A DNA stretch of 64,000 bases from Nitrospira sp. Its GTDB lineage: Bacteria; Nitrospirota; Nitrospiria; Nitrospirales; Nitrospiraceae. The translations under genes and the position numbers were made by a program. Each line of letters opens with the position of its first letter. Position 1 is the stretch's first letter. Where the stretch lies: assembly GCA_013140455.1 (NCBI GenBank), contig JABFSU010000025.1:1-64000 (forward strand). The letters run 5' to 3'. This document shows, in pieces, positions 23,929 through 32,625 of this stretch. Below the pieces are notes generated by a model. The model made no database searches. It was not told the DNA's origin and was given only the letters and a program-made list of their open reading frames with translations.

Positions 23929-23961
23929 GACTCTACACCTTGTACTATGGTAGCGAGTCAA
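23929..23961 (-). promoter_or_regulatory. MerR-type promoter/operator with 20-bp spacer
   Basis: On the minus strand TTGACT (23956-23961) and TAGAGT (23930-23935) are 20 bases apart, the over-long spacing typical of MerR-controlled promoters. The spacer holds a dyad, GACTC...GGTAG/CTACC...GAGTC (23929-23959). The start codon of merR lies 17 bases downstream, so the operon merR-ahpD-like-dsrE (and originally cus) is under this site. Confidence 0.75.
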
Positions 23962-24062
23962 TGCCTTACTTCGTTTTTTTCCGATGCCTCATTGTAAGAG
24001 ATTTCCTTGAAGCCCGACGTTTCGATGACATGCCGGCAGCAGAAATCTCAGGGCCGCCATTG

Positions 24063-24080
24063 CTGTAATCTAGCTTACAG
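24063..24080. promoter_or_regulatory. Palindrome upstream of arsM
   Basis: CTGTAA (24063-24068) and TTACAG (24075-24080) form a perfect inverted repeat with a six-base centre, 58 bp upstream of the arsM -35 box. Candidate operator; binding protein unknown. Confidence 0.4.
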
Positions 24081-24137
24081 AAGTCCGACAGAGGACTGAG
24101 TAGCATGACAATTCCTGCCTGCTCTAAATGAGCCGGA

Positions 24138-24166
24138 TTGACGTAGATGCGAAGGATTGATACATA
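24138..24166 (+). promoter_or_regulatory. arsM promoter, sigma-70-like
   Basis: TTGACG (24138-24143), 17 bases, TACATA (24161-24166). The start codon of arsM is at 24204, giving a leader of about 30 bases. Confidence 0.6.
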
Positions 24167-24203
24167 GACCGGCCTGCACAGGCCCATCGACCGTGAGGAT
24201 TCT

Positions 24204-25391
24204 ATGCCGATAGACGAAATCGAGAAAAAAGTCAGCGACCGTTACGCCAAGGCCGCCAGTACTGGCGAGCAGATGTGCTGCCCGACCAGTTATGACATGG
24301 CGAACCTTAAATCGTTCATTCCAGAAGAAGTCCTCAAGATTTCCTATGGGTGCGGGACTCCGGCCGGATTGAACACGGTGAGTGCCGGCGAAACAGTCCT
24401 GGACATCGGATCTGGCGGCGGGATCGATTGCTTCGAGGCCTCGCGCCTCGTCGGTCCTACCGGCCACGTGATCGGCATCGATATGACCGATACGATGCTG
24501 GACATTGCGCGAAAGAATGCCGTCGTCGTCGCCACCAACCTCGGCTATCCCGCCTCCAACGTCGAGTTCCGCAAGGGTATGGCCGACGCCATGCCGGTCA
24601 CCGACAACACCATCGACCTGATTATTTCCAATTGCGTGATCAACCTGGCTCCCGACAAACGGAAAGTCTTTCGCGAGATGTTCCGTGTGGCCAAGCCAGG
24701 CGGGCGTTTCACAATTTCCGACATCGTCGCCGACCAGCCTGTGCCGCAATACCTGGTGCATGATACGGAAAAATGGGGTGACTGTTTATCCGGCGCCCTG
24801 ACACTGACTGAGTACATGGCCGGGATGACCGAGGCCGGGTTTGTCGGCCTGCATCTGATTAAGTCGTCCCCCTGGCAACGGATCGACGGCATTCATTTCT
24901 TCTCCGTCACCTTGACCGGCTACAAGCTTCCCGCTGAAGCAGCGACACGCCCGGCGCGCTACGCGACTCTTCGCGGCCCCTTCAGCCGCGTGGTCGATGA
25001 ACGAGGCACAACCTACATGCGCGGAATCCCGCAGCCGCTCACTCCGGAGCTGGCGCTCTTGCTGAGTCGACCGCCTTTTGCGTCGCTGTTCATGTTCTCC
25101 GAGGCTCCCCAGTGGCTCAACCGTGAAGATCCGCGATGGACCGCCGTGCTTCCTGAACAGGTTCCCTGTACCTGGAAAGGGGACTACGCCCTCTTGGCCG
25201 GCCCGTTCCTGGAAGCCTGTGACGACGATCAGCACCGGTACCGGCGCGGCGAGCCTCTTGAAATCTGTTCAAAAACTCTCAAAGTCCTTGAGACGGAGGG
25301 CTACGCGCCGCACTTTGCCATACTCAATCGCGCCGGCCATCCTGTTGATGGCAACGCAGTGAACTGCGCGCCGACGGGCGGGTGCTGCTGA
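24204..25391 (+). CDS. arsM: Arsenite S-adenosylmethionine methyltransferase
   Basis: The 395-residue protein has SAM motif LDIGSGGGIDCFEASRLVG and the ArsM cysteines: CC at 25-26 in EQMCCPTSYD, Cys 50 (YGCGTP), Cys 144 (NCVINLAPDK) and Cys 194 (WGDCLSGALT). The 50-residue spacing between the last two equals that of the algal ArsM (174, 224). ArsM methylates As(III) to methylated forms. The C-terminal 120 residues carry a second domain (PARYATLRGPFSRVVDERG, LNRAGHPVDGNAVNC) ending in GGCC, another thiol pair. arsS follows immediately, so methylated arsenic is probably channelled to arsenosugar synthesis. Confidence 0.93.
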   Translation: MPIDEIEKKVSDRYAKAASTGEQMCCPTSYDMANLKSFIPEEVLKISYGCGTPAGLNTVSAGETVLDIGSGGGIDCFEASRLVGPTGHVIGIDMTDTMLDIARKNAVVVATNLGYPASNVEFRKGMADAMPVTDNTIDLIISNCVINLAPDKRKVFREMFRVAKPGGRFTISDIVADQPVPQYLVHDTEKWGDCLSGALTLTEYMAGMTEAGFVGLHLIKSSPWQRIDGIHFFSVTLTGYKLPAEAATRPARYATLRGPFSRVVDERGTTYMRGIPQPLTPELALLLSRPPFASLFMFSEAPQWLNREDPRWTAVLPEQVPCTWKGDYALLAGPFLEACDDDQHRYRRGEPLEICSKTLKVLETEGYAPHFAILNRAGHPVDGNAVNCAPTGGCC

Positions 25392-25399
25392 AGACACCG

Positions 25400-26446
25400 A
25401 TGGCACTTACTCTTTTAGGCCGTCACAATCCCCTCGCCTCTTCGACAGAACAACTTCGCATTCTCGACGAGACGGCCAACATCACTCCGTTTGCAACCCG
25501 TCTCACACAGGCCGGGTTGCCCTCACTTCAAGCCTCCGGAATCACGGTCTTCCAAATTAACGTCGGCAAACTCTGCAACCAGACCTGCCGACATTGTCAC
25601 GTGGATGCCGGGCCCGACCGTACCGAGAGCATGTCGCGAGAGACAGCTGAACTCTGCATCGCCGCATTGGCTCAGACCGACATTCCTACGGTCGACATCA
25701 CCGGCGGGGCGCCGGAACTGAATCCGAATTTCCGGTGGCTGGTGGAGCAAGCCCGTGCGCTCGGACGCCATGTCATGGATCGCTGCAATTTGTCTGTTCT
25801 GCAGATCCCATCACAGGCCGACCTCGCAGAGTTTCTCGCAGCGCACCGCGTGGAAGTGGTCGCCTCGCTGCCCTACTACCGGGCCAGTCAGACCGACGCG
25901 CAACGCGGCGAAGGCATCTTCGACAAATCCATTGACGCGCTTCGGCTCTTGAACCAGCTCGGGTATGGACGAGAGGGAAGCGGGCTGCTGCTCAATCTCG
26001 TGCATAACCCGGTGGGCGCCTTTCTCCCACCGAAACAGGATGCGATCGAAGCCCAATTCAGAAAGGAACTCCGCACCAGACATGGCCTGGAGTTCAATCA
26101 CCTCTACACCATCACGAACATGCCGGTGAGCCGGTTTCTGGAGTTTCTGGTGGATAGCGGGAACTATGAAGGCTACATGGAGCGACTGACCAATGCCTTC
26201 AATTCGGCGGCGGCGGCTGGAGTCATGTGCCGCTATACGCTCTCTGTCAGCTGGGACGGCACACTCTACGACTGCGATTTCAACCAGATGCTGGAACTGC
26301 CGGTGGATCACGGAGCGCCGGGCCACATTCGTGACTTTGATCCGGCGCTCCTCAATCAACGACGGATCGTCACCCGCAACCATTGCTACGGCTGCACGGC
26401 CGGGTCCGGCTCCTCGTGCGGCGGAGCCGTTGCTTCTTCATCTTAA
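25400..26446 (+). CDS. arsS: Arsenosugar biosynthesis radical SAM protein
   Basis: The 348-residue product (ATG 25400; a GTG at 25382 overlapping arsM would add six residues) has the radical SAM cluster CNQTCRHCHVDAGP with Cys 59, 63 and 66, then VDITGGAPELNPNFRW and a C-terminal SPASM-like Cys set HCYGCTAGSGSSCGGA. ArsS transfers a 5'-deoxyadenosyl group onto dimethylarsenic in arsenosugar formation. Some relatives have selenocysteine near the C-terminal end (UGG); here that position is Cys (SSCGGA). It starts 8 bp after arsM, as in known arsM-arsS operons. Confidence 0.93.
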   Translation: MALTLLGRHNPLASSTEQLRILDETANITPFATRLTQAGLPSLQASGITVFQINVGKLCNQTCRHCHVDAGPDRTESMSRETAELCIAALAQTDIPTVDITGGAPELNPNFRWLVEQARALGRHVMDRCNLSVLQIPSQADLAEFLAAHRVEVVASLPYYRASQTDAQRGEGIFDKSIDALRLLNQLGYGREGSGLLLNLVHNPVGAFLPPKQDAIEAQFRKELRTRHGLEFNHLYTITNMPVSRFLEFLVDSGNYEGYMERLTNAFNSAAAAGVMCRYTLSVSWDGTLYDCDFNQMLELPVDHGAPGHIRDFDPALLNQRRIVTRNHCYGCTAGSGSSCGGAVASSS

Positions 26447-26516
26447 GAGAACCCTTCACTCTCCCCTTCCCTGTAACAATCCCCCGCGACCTGCTGACGA
26501 GACCCTAGCCTGGCGG

Positions 26517-26558
26517 TTGCGTCGCACGATCCACTCTGCTAGTGTGACCGCTGGTCAC
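26517..26558 (+). promoter_or_regulatory. hflKC promoter with overlapping dyad
   Basis: TTGCGT (26517-26522), 17 bases, TAGTGT (26540-26545). A perfect inverted repeat GTGACC-GCT-GGTCAC (26544-26558) begins at the end of the -10, where a repressor would block initiation. The start codon is at 26585. Confidence 0.5.
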
Positions 26559-26584
26559 GACAATCCACTATCCTCCAAACAGCT

Positions 26585-27619
26585 ATGGTCTGGAATCCCA
26601 ACGATCCCTGGAATAAAAAGAACGACAACCTCGACGATGCGCTGAAACAGGCGCAGTCGCACTTGCAAGGGCTCATCCCGTCCGGCGGGATGAAAAGCCT
26701 GCTGCTCGTGGGATTGCTGGTCTTTGTCGCCTGGCAAAGTGCGTTTATCGTCGCGCCGGATGAAGAAGGCGTCGTGAAGCGATTCGGTATCCCCGTTCGT
26801 ACGGTTGGCCCTGGCCCGCACGGCAAGATCCCCCTGATCGAATCGGTCCTGCAGCCAAAAGTTGAAAAGCTTCACCGTATTGAAGTGGGATTCCGTACAG
26901 ACCGGCAGGGGCGGCAGCAAATGCTGGCGCAAGAAGCCTTGATGCTCACCGGCGACATGAACATCCTGGCCATCGAGTTTATCGTGCAATATAAGATTAA
27001 GGAGTCTGCGAACTATCTCTTCAGCGTCGCAGAAATCCACGAGACGATCGGCAAAGCCGCCGAGGCGTCGATGCGTGAAATCGTCGGCAAGAGCAAGATC
27101 GACGAAGCCCTCACGACCGGCAAAGCCCAGATCCAACAGGACACCCTGGTGTTGCTGCAATCCATTCTCGACCAATATCAGAGCGGCGTCCAGATCGCGG
27201 CGATTCAGCTCCAGGATGTGGATCCACCGGAAGCCGTCGCGGCTGCGTTCAAAGACGTGACCAATGCCAAGGAAGACCGCGAGAAGCTGATCAATCAATC
27301 TCAAAGCTATCGCAACGACATCCTCCCCAAAGCCAAAGGCGAAGCGGCGCAGGTCGTCAACCAGGCCAAGGGCTACGCCCAGGCGCGACTGAATCGCGCA
27401 CAGGGAGAAGCCAACCGGTTCGTTGCCACGCTCAAAGAGTACAACCAGGCCAAAGATATCATCAGCAAGCGACTCTATATTGAAACGATGGAAGAGATTT
27501 TGCCCAATATCGACAAAGTAATCATCGACGGAAAAGGCGGAGAGCGCGTCCTCCCTTACCTCCCGCTCGATCGACTCAAATCGCGCACCAGCACTCCCGC
27601 AGAGGAGCAGAAGCCATGA
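26585..27619 (+). CDS. hflK: HflK, SPFH-domain FtsH modulator
   Basis: The 344-residue protein starts MVWNPNDPWNKKNDNLDDAL, the usual HflK head, then a membrane anchor (LLLVGLLVFVAWQSAFIVAP), the SPFH/Band 7 domain (DEEGVVKRFGIPVRTVGPG, QLQDVDPPEAVAAAFKDVTN) and a coiled-coil tail rich in Ala/Glu/Gln. HflK and HflC form a large ring cage around the FtsH protease at the inner membrane. The stop overlaps hflC (ATGA). A Pro/Thr/Ser tail ends the protein. Confidence 0.94.
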   Translation: MVWNPNDPWNKKNDNLDDALKQAQSHLQGLIPSGGMKSLLLVGLLVFVAWQSAFIVAPDEEGVVKRFGIPVRTVGPGPHGKIPLIESVLQPKVEKLHRIEVGFRTDRQGRQQMLAQEALMLTGDMNILAIEFIVQYKIKESANYLFSVAEIHETIGKAAEASMREIVGKSKIDEALTTGKAQIQQDTLVLLQSILDQYQSGVQIAAIQLQDVDPPEAVAAAFKDVTNAKEDREKLINQSQSYRNDILPKAKGEAAQVVNQAKGYAQARLNRAQGEANRFVATLKEYNQAKDIISKRLYIETMEEILPNIDKVIIDGKGGERVLPYLPLDRLKSRTSTPAEEQKP

Positions 27620-28476
27620 CGAAGCAAGGCCTGACTATCGCGTTGCTCGTCGTTGTCGGAGGCCTGTTTTTACTAGGGGCCTCACCGCTCTTCATCGTCG
27701 ATATCACCCAGAACGCGATTGTGGTCGAACTCGGAAAGCCGAAACGCAATCTCACCGAGCCGGGACTCTACGTAAAAGTGCCGTTTATTCAAGAGGTCAC
27801 CTACTTCGATAAGCGCTTGCTGGACTACGACTCGGACCCCCAAGACGTAATTACGCAGGACAAGAAGACTCTCCTTCTCGACAACTATGCCAAATGGCGA
27901 ATTGTTGACCCCTTGAAGGTCTATCAGAACTTTCAGAGCCAGCGCGGCGCGCTCCAGCGGTTGCACGATATTATTTATTCAGAACTCCGTGTCGAACTCG
28001 GACGCCACGACCTCCTAGAGATCGTCGCCACCGGCCGACACGACCTCATGAAGATCGTCACGCAGCGATCGAATGAGAAGGCCTCCGCTTATGGAATCGA
28101 AATTCAGGATGTGCGAATAAAACGCGCCGACCTTCCTGAACAGAACGAAAAGGCTGTATTCGCCCGCATGCAAGCTGAACGGGAACGGCAGGCGAAGCAA
28201 TACCGTGCGGAAGGCGCAGAGGAAGCGCAAAAGATTCGGTCTGAAGCGGAGAAAGATCGAGAGATCATTCTGGCCCAGGCCTATAAGGAGTCTGAAGAGT
28301 TACGGGGAGCCGGAGATGCGAAGGCGTTTAAGGTCTACGCCGATGCCTACCGGCAAGATCCGAAGTTCTTTGAATTCACCCGTTCAATGGAAGCCTACAA
28401 GAAAACGTTCAAAGACAAGTCGACCCTGGTGATGAGCCCGGATTCAGAATTCTTCCGCTACCTGAAACAGCGATAG
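27616..28476 (+). CDS. hflC: HflC, SPFH-domain FtsH modulator
   Basis: The 286-residue protein has an N-terminal membrane anchor (ALLVVVGGLFLLGASPLFIV), an SPFH domain (ITQNAIVVELGKPKRNLTEP, YGIEIQDVRIKRADLPEQN), and a helical tail (AKQYRAEGAEEAQKIRSEAE) ending SEFFRYLKQR, which is the conserved HflC end. It is co-translated with hflK and meets fhs tail to tail with five bases between stops, so transcription must end inside or beyond the partner gene. Confidence 0.94.
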   Translation: MTKQGLTIALLVVVGGLFLLGASPLFIVDITQNAIVVELGKPKRNLTEPGLYVKVPFIQEVTYFDKRLLDYDSDPQDVITQDKKTLLLDNYAKWRIVDPLKVYQNFQSQRGALQRLHDIIYSELRVELGRHDLLEIVATGRHDLMKIVTQRSNEKASAYGIEIQDVRIKRADLPEQNEKAVFARMQAERERQAKQYRAEGAEEAQKIRSEAEKDREIILAQAYKESEELRGAGDAKAFKVYADAYRQDPKFFEFTRSMEAYKKTFKDKSTLVMSPDSEFFRYLKQR

Positions 28477-28481
28477 TTCTC

Positions 28482-30164
28482 CTACGACAATCCCACAATT
28501 TCTCCGCTCACCGGATCCAGATCGATCCGCTCACCCACCGGTTTCTTCGGTAAGCCTGGCATCAACTGAATTCCAGAGCAGACCGCCGTCACAAAGCCGG
28601 CTCCCGCGAGAATACGCAATTCCTTGATCGGAACCGTAAAGCCAGTGGGTCTCCCCTTCAGCGCCGGATCATGCGACAAAGACAGCGGCGTCTTGGCCAT
28701 ACAGACAGGAAGCTGGCCAAACCCTAGAGCCTCGGCTGCATCAATCTGACGCTCAGCCGTCGGCTCAAAACTGACTCCCGCTGCCCCGTACATCTTCGTA
28801 GCGATCGTTTCGATCTTCTTCTTGATCGGCCAATTTACATCGTAGAGATGGGTAAAGTTCGCGGGCTGTTCCACTGCACGAATCACCGCATGGGCCAATT
28901 GTTCGGCACCCAGCCCTCCGTCAGCCCAATGAGTCGAGACGGCGGCATCAATCGCACCGACCTCCCGAGACTGATTTCGAACCCACTCCAATTCGGCAGG
29001 CACATCGTCTTTAAACGCGTTCACTGCAACGACGACCGGGATGCCATGGGCTCGAGCGTTGGCAATATGTTGCTCCAAATTCGCAAAGCCCTTCTCCAGG
29101 GCAGGCATATTGGGACCGGTCAATCCAGAGGACAGCGGCGTACCGACTTTGGCGACTCCTCCACCGCCATGCAGCTTGAGGGCTCGCAAGGTCGCCACCA
29201 CAACAGCCGCCGCCGGCTTGAATCCTGACACGCGACACTTGATGTTGAAAAATTTCTCGGCGCCCAGGTCACTCCCGAATCCGGCCTCGGTGACGACGTA
29301 ATCCGCACATCTGAGCGCCACGGCATCGGACAGAATGGAGCAATTGCCATGGGCGATATTGCCGAACGGCCCGGCGTGCACAAAAGCCGCCGTTCCCTCT
29401 AACGTCTGCACCAGATTAGGCAGCAAGGCATCCTTCAATAAGACCGCCATCGCCCCCGCACAACCCAGTTCTTCCGCAGTTCCGACGGCGCCGGATCGCT
29501 TCAATCCCACCATGATCCGTCCAAGCCGTTGGCGGAGATCCGCTTGACTTGATGCCAAGGCAAGGACAGCCATGATTTCAGAAGCTTCGGTGATCACAAA
29601 TTGGCCGCTGTGCCGCTGAGTCCCATCCCCTACCATGATCTGGCGGAGCGCACGGTCGCTGATTCCCACAGTTCTTGGCCAGGTAATTCGTTCCATATCA
29701 AAGCCGCGTTCGTTGCCGTAGAAGAGATGATTGTCCAGAAAGGCGGAAAGAAGATTGTGGCTCGCAGCAACCGCGTGGGCATCGCCGGTAAAATGCAGAT
29801 TGATCTCCTCCATGGGAAGCACCTGAGCACGCCCGCCTCCGGTGCCACCGCCCTTGATGCCAAATACCGGACCGAGGGACGGCTGCCTGAGCGTTACAGC
29901 CGCACGCTTGCCTAGCCGGGAAAGCCCCATAGCCAGCCCAATCGATGTCGTTGTCTTTCCTTCACCAAGAGGAGTTGGGTTAATCGCGGTCACCAAAACA
30001 TACCGCCCTAACGGGCGAGCCTTGAGGCGATTCAATACCCGTAATGATATTTTTGCCTTGTTTAAGCCGAATGTTGCGACTTCATCGGCTTGCAAGCCAA
30101 GCTGTTCAGCAATATCGAGAATGGGTCGAGGTCGAACGGATCGGGCGATTTGGAGATCAGTCAC
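28482..30164 (-). CDS. fhs: Formate-tetrahydrofolate ligase
   Basis: The protein has 560 residues from GTG 30164; a TTG at 30185 would add seven residues without a ribosome site, while AGGGG lies just before the GTG. It contains the ATP-binding loop TPLGEGKTTTSIGLA, LRQPSLGPVFGIKGGGTGGG, LTGDAHAVAASHNLL-like FTGDAHAVAASHNLLSAFLD and PSGQFVITEASE-like QFVITEASEIMA. The enzyme makes 10-formyl-THF from formate, THF and ATP, feeding purine synthesis and one-carbon metabolism; it is not proof of acetogenesis. Length and motifs are typical. It is a lone gene flanked by a terminator hairpin upstream. Confidence 0.95.
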   Translation of the reverse strand: MTDLQIARSVRPRPILDIAEQLGLQADEVATFGLNKAKISLRVLNRLKARPLGRYVLVTAINPTPLGEGKTTTSIGLAMGLSRLGKRAAVTLRQPSLGPVFGIKGGGTGGGRAQVLPMEEINLHFTGDAHAVAASHNLLSAFLDNHLFYGNERGFDMERITWPRTVGISDRALRQIMVGDGTQRHSGQFVITEASEIMAVLALASSQADLRQRLGRIMVGLKRSGAVGTAEELGCAGAMAVLLKDALLPNLVQTLEGTAAFVHAGPFGNIAHGNCSILSDAVALRCADYVVTEAGFGSDLGAEKFFNIKCRVSGFKPAAAVVVATLRALKLHGGGGVAKVGTPLSSGLTGPNMPALEKGFANLEQHIANARAHGIPVVVAVNAFKDDVPAELEWVRNQSREVGAIDAAVSTHWADGGLGAEQLAHAVIRAVEQPANFTHLYDVNWPIKKKIETIATKMYGAAGVSFEPTAERQIDAAEALGFGQLPVCMAKTPLSLSHDPALKGRPTGFTVPIKELRILAGAGFVTAVCSGIQLMPGLPKKPVGERIDLDPVSGEIVGLS

Positions 30165-30257
30165 AATGCCCCTGCAGAAATACAATGTGAATGAAGGACG
30201 TACTGCGCACCGTACACCACGCCTCTACTAGGAGGCTAGATAGGAAAGCAGAAAAAA

Positions 30258-30287
30258 GACGGGCCCGAGGTTTTCCTCGGGCCCGTC
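30258..30287 (-). terminator. Rho-independent terminator of the M23 peptidase gene
   Basis: A perfect 13-bp stem, GACGGGCCCGAGG/CCTCGGGCCCGTC, encloses a four-base loop. On the minus strand it is followed by six T (AAAAAA at 30252-30257 on plus), 31 bp after the M23 gene stop. Confidence 0.93.
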
Positions 30288-30318
30288 ATAGAAGACAACC
30301 TATCGAGTTAGGAAAGGA

Positions 30319-31353
30319 CTACTCAAGGATATACTTATTGGGGTCAAGCGCCTGACCGTTGACCTTCACCATGTAGTGAAGATGGGGGCCGGTTGCCAAA
30401 CCAGTGCTTCCCACTAATCCTACCACATCACCACGCTTCACTCTCTGCCCCTCCTTTACGAGGGACTTGGCCATGTGCCCATAAATTGTTTCAATCCCAA
30501 ATCCATGGTCGAGCCGCACTAAATTTCCGAGCTTCGGATCAAATCCGACTGATGTGACTCTGCCTTGCGCTGGAGCCTGTACCGGAGCGTTGGCAGCAGC
30601 TCCAATATCCAGCCCATCATGCCACGCTGGCTTCTCCGTGAAGGGAGAAATTCGAGGCCCAAAGCCTGAAGTCACCCAGCCCTTTACCGGCCAAATTGAG
30701 GGAGTTGCAGCCCATCGTGACGACCGCTGCTCAGCAGCCTGAGACAATTCGTTGAGAATCTGCTCCTGGCTGGTCGCTTCCTTAGAAAGCCACTCAAGTC
30801 CCTCCTTAACGGAGGTAACAGCGGCCTCGGTGTCTTTTTCACCTACAACAGGTGCTGCTGTTTGGCCAACTCCGACGGCAGACATCGCTCCATTCGTGCT
30901 AGATAATGATGCGGCCTCACCTGATCCATTTCCATTAATTGAACCAGGAACCAGGCTTCCTTCAGGCAAAGGAGTCTCTTCTCCACCTCGACCATTAGCC
31001 ATATCACCAGACTTTGGAACTTCAATACCCAACATGACCCTGAGTCGTTGATTTACCTCTTTCATTGCCCCGATTCGCTTTTTCAGGTCATCAACCGCAG
31101 AAGAGAATGCCGCGGTCTGTTCGCGGGCGCTCATAGCCTCCGAGCGGAATGCGGAAAGCTCCCAGACTTCCCCAGTCCTGATGACATAGTGAGAAACAAC
31201 AAGAAGATCGGCAATGATAACAATACATCCAACTATCAATAGCTTACGAACGAACTTCCTTGGGAAGCTAAAACGGAGAGGCTTTGCCGTAGAACCACGG
31301 AAAATTACAACCGTGTAGGCGTCACTGCTTTCCTGGTTTTGCGTTTGCCCCAT
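30319..31353 (-). CDS. Membrane-anchored M23 family metallopeptidase
   Basis: From ATG 31353 (GAGGGAG spaced eight bases; a GTG at 31362 sits against it) the protein has 344 residues. It has a short cytoplasmic head, one membrane helix (KLLIVGCIVIIADLLVVSHY), a coiled coil (SSAVDDLKKRIGAMKEVNQR), a Gly/Ser/Ala-rich linker, and a LytM/M23 domain. Catalytic motifs are HDGLDIGAAANAPV (HxxxD) and HLHYMVKVNG (HxH). Such proteins cut peptidoglycan cross-links or act as EnvC/MepM-like factors. It is monocistronic, with a strong terminator behind it. Confidence 0.92.
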   Translation of the reverse strand: MGQTQNQESSDAYTVVIFRGSTAKPLRFSFPRKFVRKLLIVGCIVIIADLLVVSHYVIRTGEVWELSAFRSEAMSAREQTAAFSSAVDDLKKRIGAMKEVNQRLRVMLGIEVPKSGDMANGRGGEETPLPEGSLVPGSINGNGSGEAASLSSTNGAMSAVGVGQTAAPVVGEKDTEAAVTSVKEGLEWLSKEATSQEQILNELSQAAEQRSSRWAATPSIWPVKGWVTSGFGPRISPFTEKPAWHDGLDIGAAANAPVQAPAQGRVTSVGFDPKLGNLVRLDHGFGIETIYGHMAKSLVKEGQRVKRGDVVGLVGSTGLATGPHLHYMVKVNGQALDPNKYILE

Positions 31354-31482
31354 GATATTCACTCCCTCAATCTTGGGAGACCCTTACTTAGCTAGATAGC
31401 GTCGTAGTCTACCCGTCTCTTTATGAAGGGTCAACCCTTTTGATAGTAATGAAACCAGAGCTCGCTCCCGTCCCCCACGCCA

Positions 31483-31818
31483 CTACCTATTGGCTACTTC
31501 TTTCGTCACCCACTCTATATATTGTGATGATCCACAAATCAGCGGAATGGCAATTACTTCCGGCACTTCATAGGGATGCAGCTGTTTTAACTTCTGCTCG
31601 AGCTTCCGGTACCGGGATCTTGTGGTCTTCAGGACTAGCATGGCCTCTTTCTCCCGAACTATCTTGCCCTTCCACTGGTACATTGACTGAATCCCAGGAA
31701 TGACATTCACACAAGCAGCCAAACGAGAAGTCAAAATTGCTCTCGATATCCGACTTCCTTCCCTCAGGCCAGGAACCGTCACAAAAACAATGATTATCTC
31801 ACTCTTAGTAATCGGCAT
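31483..31818 (-). CDS. cutA: CutA1 divalent-cation tolerance protein
   Basis: The 111-residue protein (ATG 31818) has the CutA1 blocks IIIVFVTVPGLREGSRISRA, LAACVNVIPGIQSMYQWKGK and YEVPEVIAIPLICGSSQYIEW. CutA1 is a very stable trimer with a ferredoxin-like fold, linked to copper tolerance in E. coli but without a settled function. The neighbourhood is unrelated. Start chosen over an in-frame upstream codon at 31830 because ATG-PITKSEI matches the usual length. Confidence 0.92.
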   Translation of the reverse strand: MPITKSEIIIVFVTVPGLREGSRISRAILTSRLAACVNVIPGIQSMYQWKGKIVREKEAMLVLKTTRSRYRKLEQKLKQLHPYEVPEVIAIPLICGSSQYIEWVTKEVANR

Positions 31819-32219
31819 ACTTAGCCTCAAGAAAGGCTACCTGAGTCATAACCAAACCATCAACTATTCAAACTTGAACCGTTACGGTTGGCTGATAGAG
31901 CCTGACCCTATAACAACGCAACTTCTATACCTTTATGATGATCGCACAACATTTATGTTTCAAGTAAAATCAATGCATTACGATCTATCTGGCTGCTCAT
32001 TTCCGCACCACATATTGATAGAGTGTAATAGCCGAAGCAAGTTGTCCAGATTCTTGACGAGGATGTCAAAAATTTGTCGCATTTCCCCCCAGACCGACAA
32101 CTTGACTAATTCGATAATCCATAGCCCCTTCTGATTGATTGAACTCGGTAGCTCATGAATTTGACAGCCATTTCCAGAGTCCCTTATGATGCAATCCATA
32201 GTTCATGAGGAGGATTTTG
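31819..32219. other. AT-rich intergenic region between cutA and rhodanese gene
   Basis: These 401 bp are clearly AT-richer than the surroundings. They contain small open frames on both strands (the longest 73 codons at 31978-32199, minus) without recognisable proteins or ribosome sites. The right end holds a good promoter (32161-32190). The origin of the AT-rich part is unknown; it may be remnants of transferred DNA. Confidence 0.5.
32161..32190 (+). promoter_or_regulatory. Sigma-70 promoter of rhodanese gene
   Basis: TTGACA (32161-32166), 18 bases, TATGAT (32185-32190), 30 bases ahead of the start codon: one of the closest consensus promoters in the window. Confidence 0.7.
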
Positions 32220-32540
32220 ATGAGTTATTCCATTGGGGTGAAAGAACTGAAGACAAGACTCGATAAGGGCGATAAACTCGTACTCCTGGATGTGAGGGAG
32301 CCATGGGAGCATGCCTTGGCAAAGCTGGAAGGGTCAGTACTCATTCCATTGGGCACACTGCCTCAGGCTCTGGCAAAGCTGGATAAAAACACGGAGATCA
32401 TCGCCTATTGTCATCACGGCATGCGAAGTGCCGATGCAACGGGTTTCTTGGTTCAGCAGGGATTTGCTAATGTGAAAAATCTAGTAGGTGGAATAGATGC
32501 CTGGTCAATTCAGGTAGATAACGCAGTTCCGCGCTACTAG
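32220..32540 (+). CDS. Rhodanese-like sulfurtransferase, single domain
   Basis: From ATG 32220 (GAGGAGG at 32207-32213) the protein has 106 residues. It has one rhodanese domain: KLVLLDVREPWEHALAKLEG, then the active loop IIAYCHHGMRSADATGFL with catalytic Cys in CHHGMRS, and NVKNLVGGIDAWSIQVD. The CxxGxR loop fits GlpE/PspE-type sulfurtransferases that carry persulfide. No signal peptide is seen. It stands alone behind its own promoter. Confidence 0.92.
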   Translation: MSYSIGVKELKTRLDKGDKLVLLDVREPWEHALAKLEGSVLIPLGTLPQALAKLDKNTEIIAYCHHGMRSADATGFLVQQGFANVKNLVGGIDAWSIQVDNAVPRY

Positions 32541-32625
32541 AAGAAGCCCCGGGCAGGCTCGCCGAAGTTCCCATTATGCAATGAAGACATTTCCATGCGG
32601 GAAGCGGATTATTTGACGCTTCCCG

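Larger units (their letters stand above)
23913..24203. other. Divergent regulatory region merR / arsM
   Basis: The 291 bp hold the MerR-type promoter at one end, a CTGTAA/TTACAG dyad in the middle and a sigma-70-like promoter for arsM at the other. I see no coding sequence. Confidence 0.7.

Noticed and set aside
31978..32199. 73-codon minus-strand frame
   Set aside because: It overlaps the rhodanese promoter and has no recognisable domain or ribosome site.
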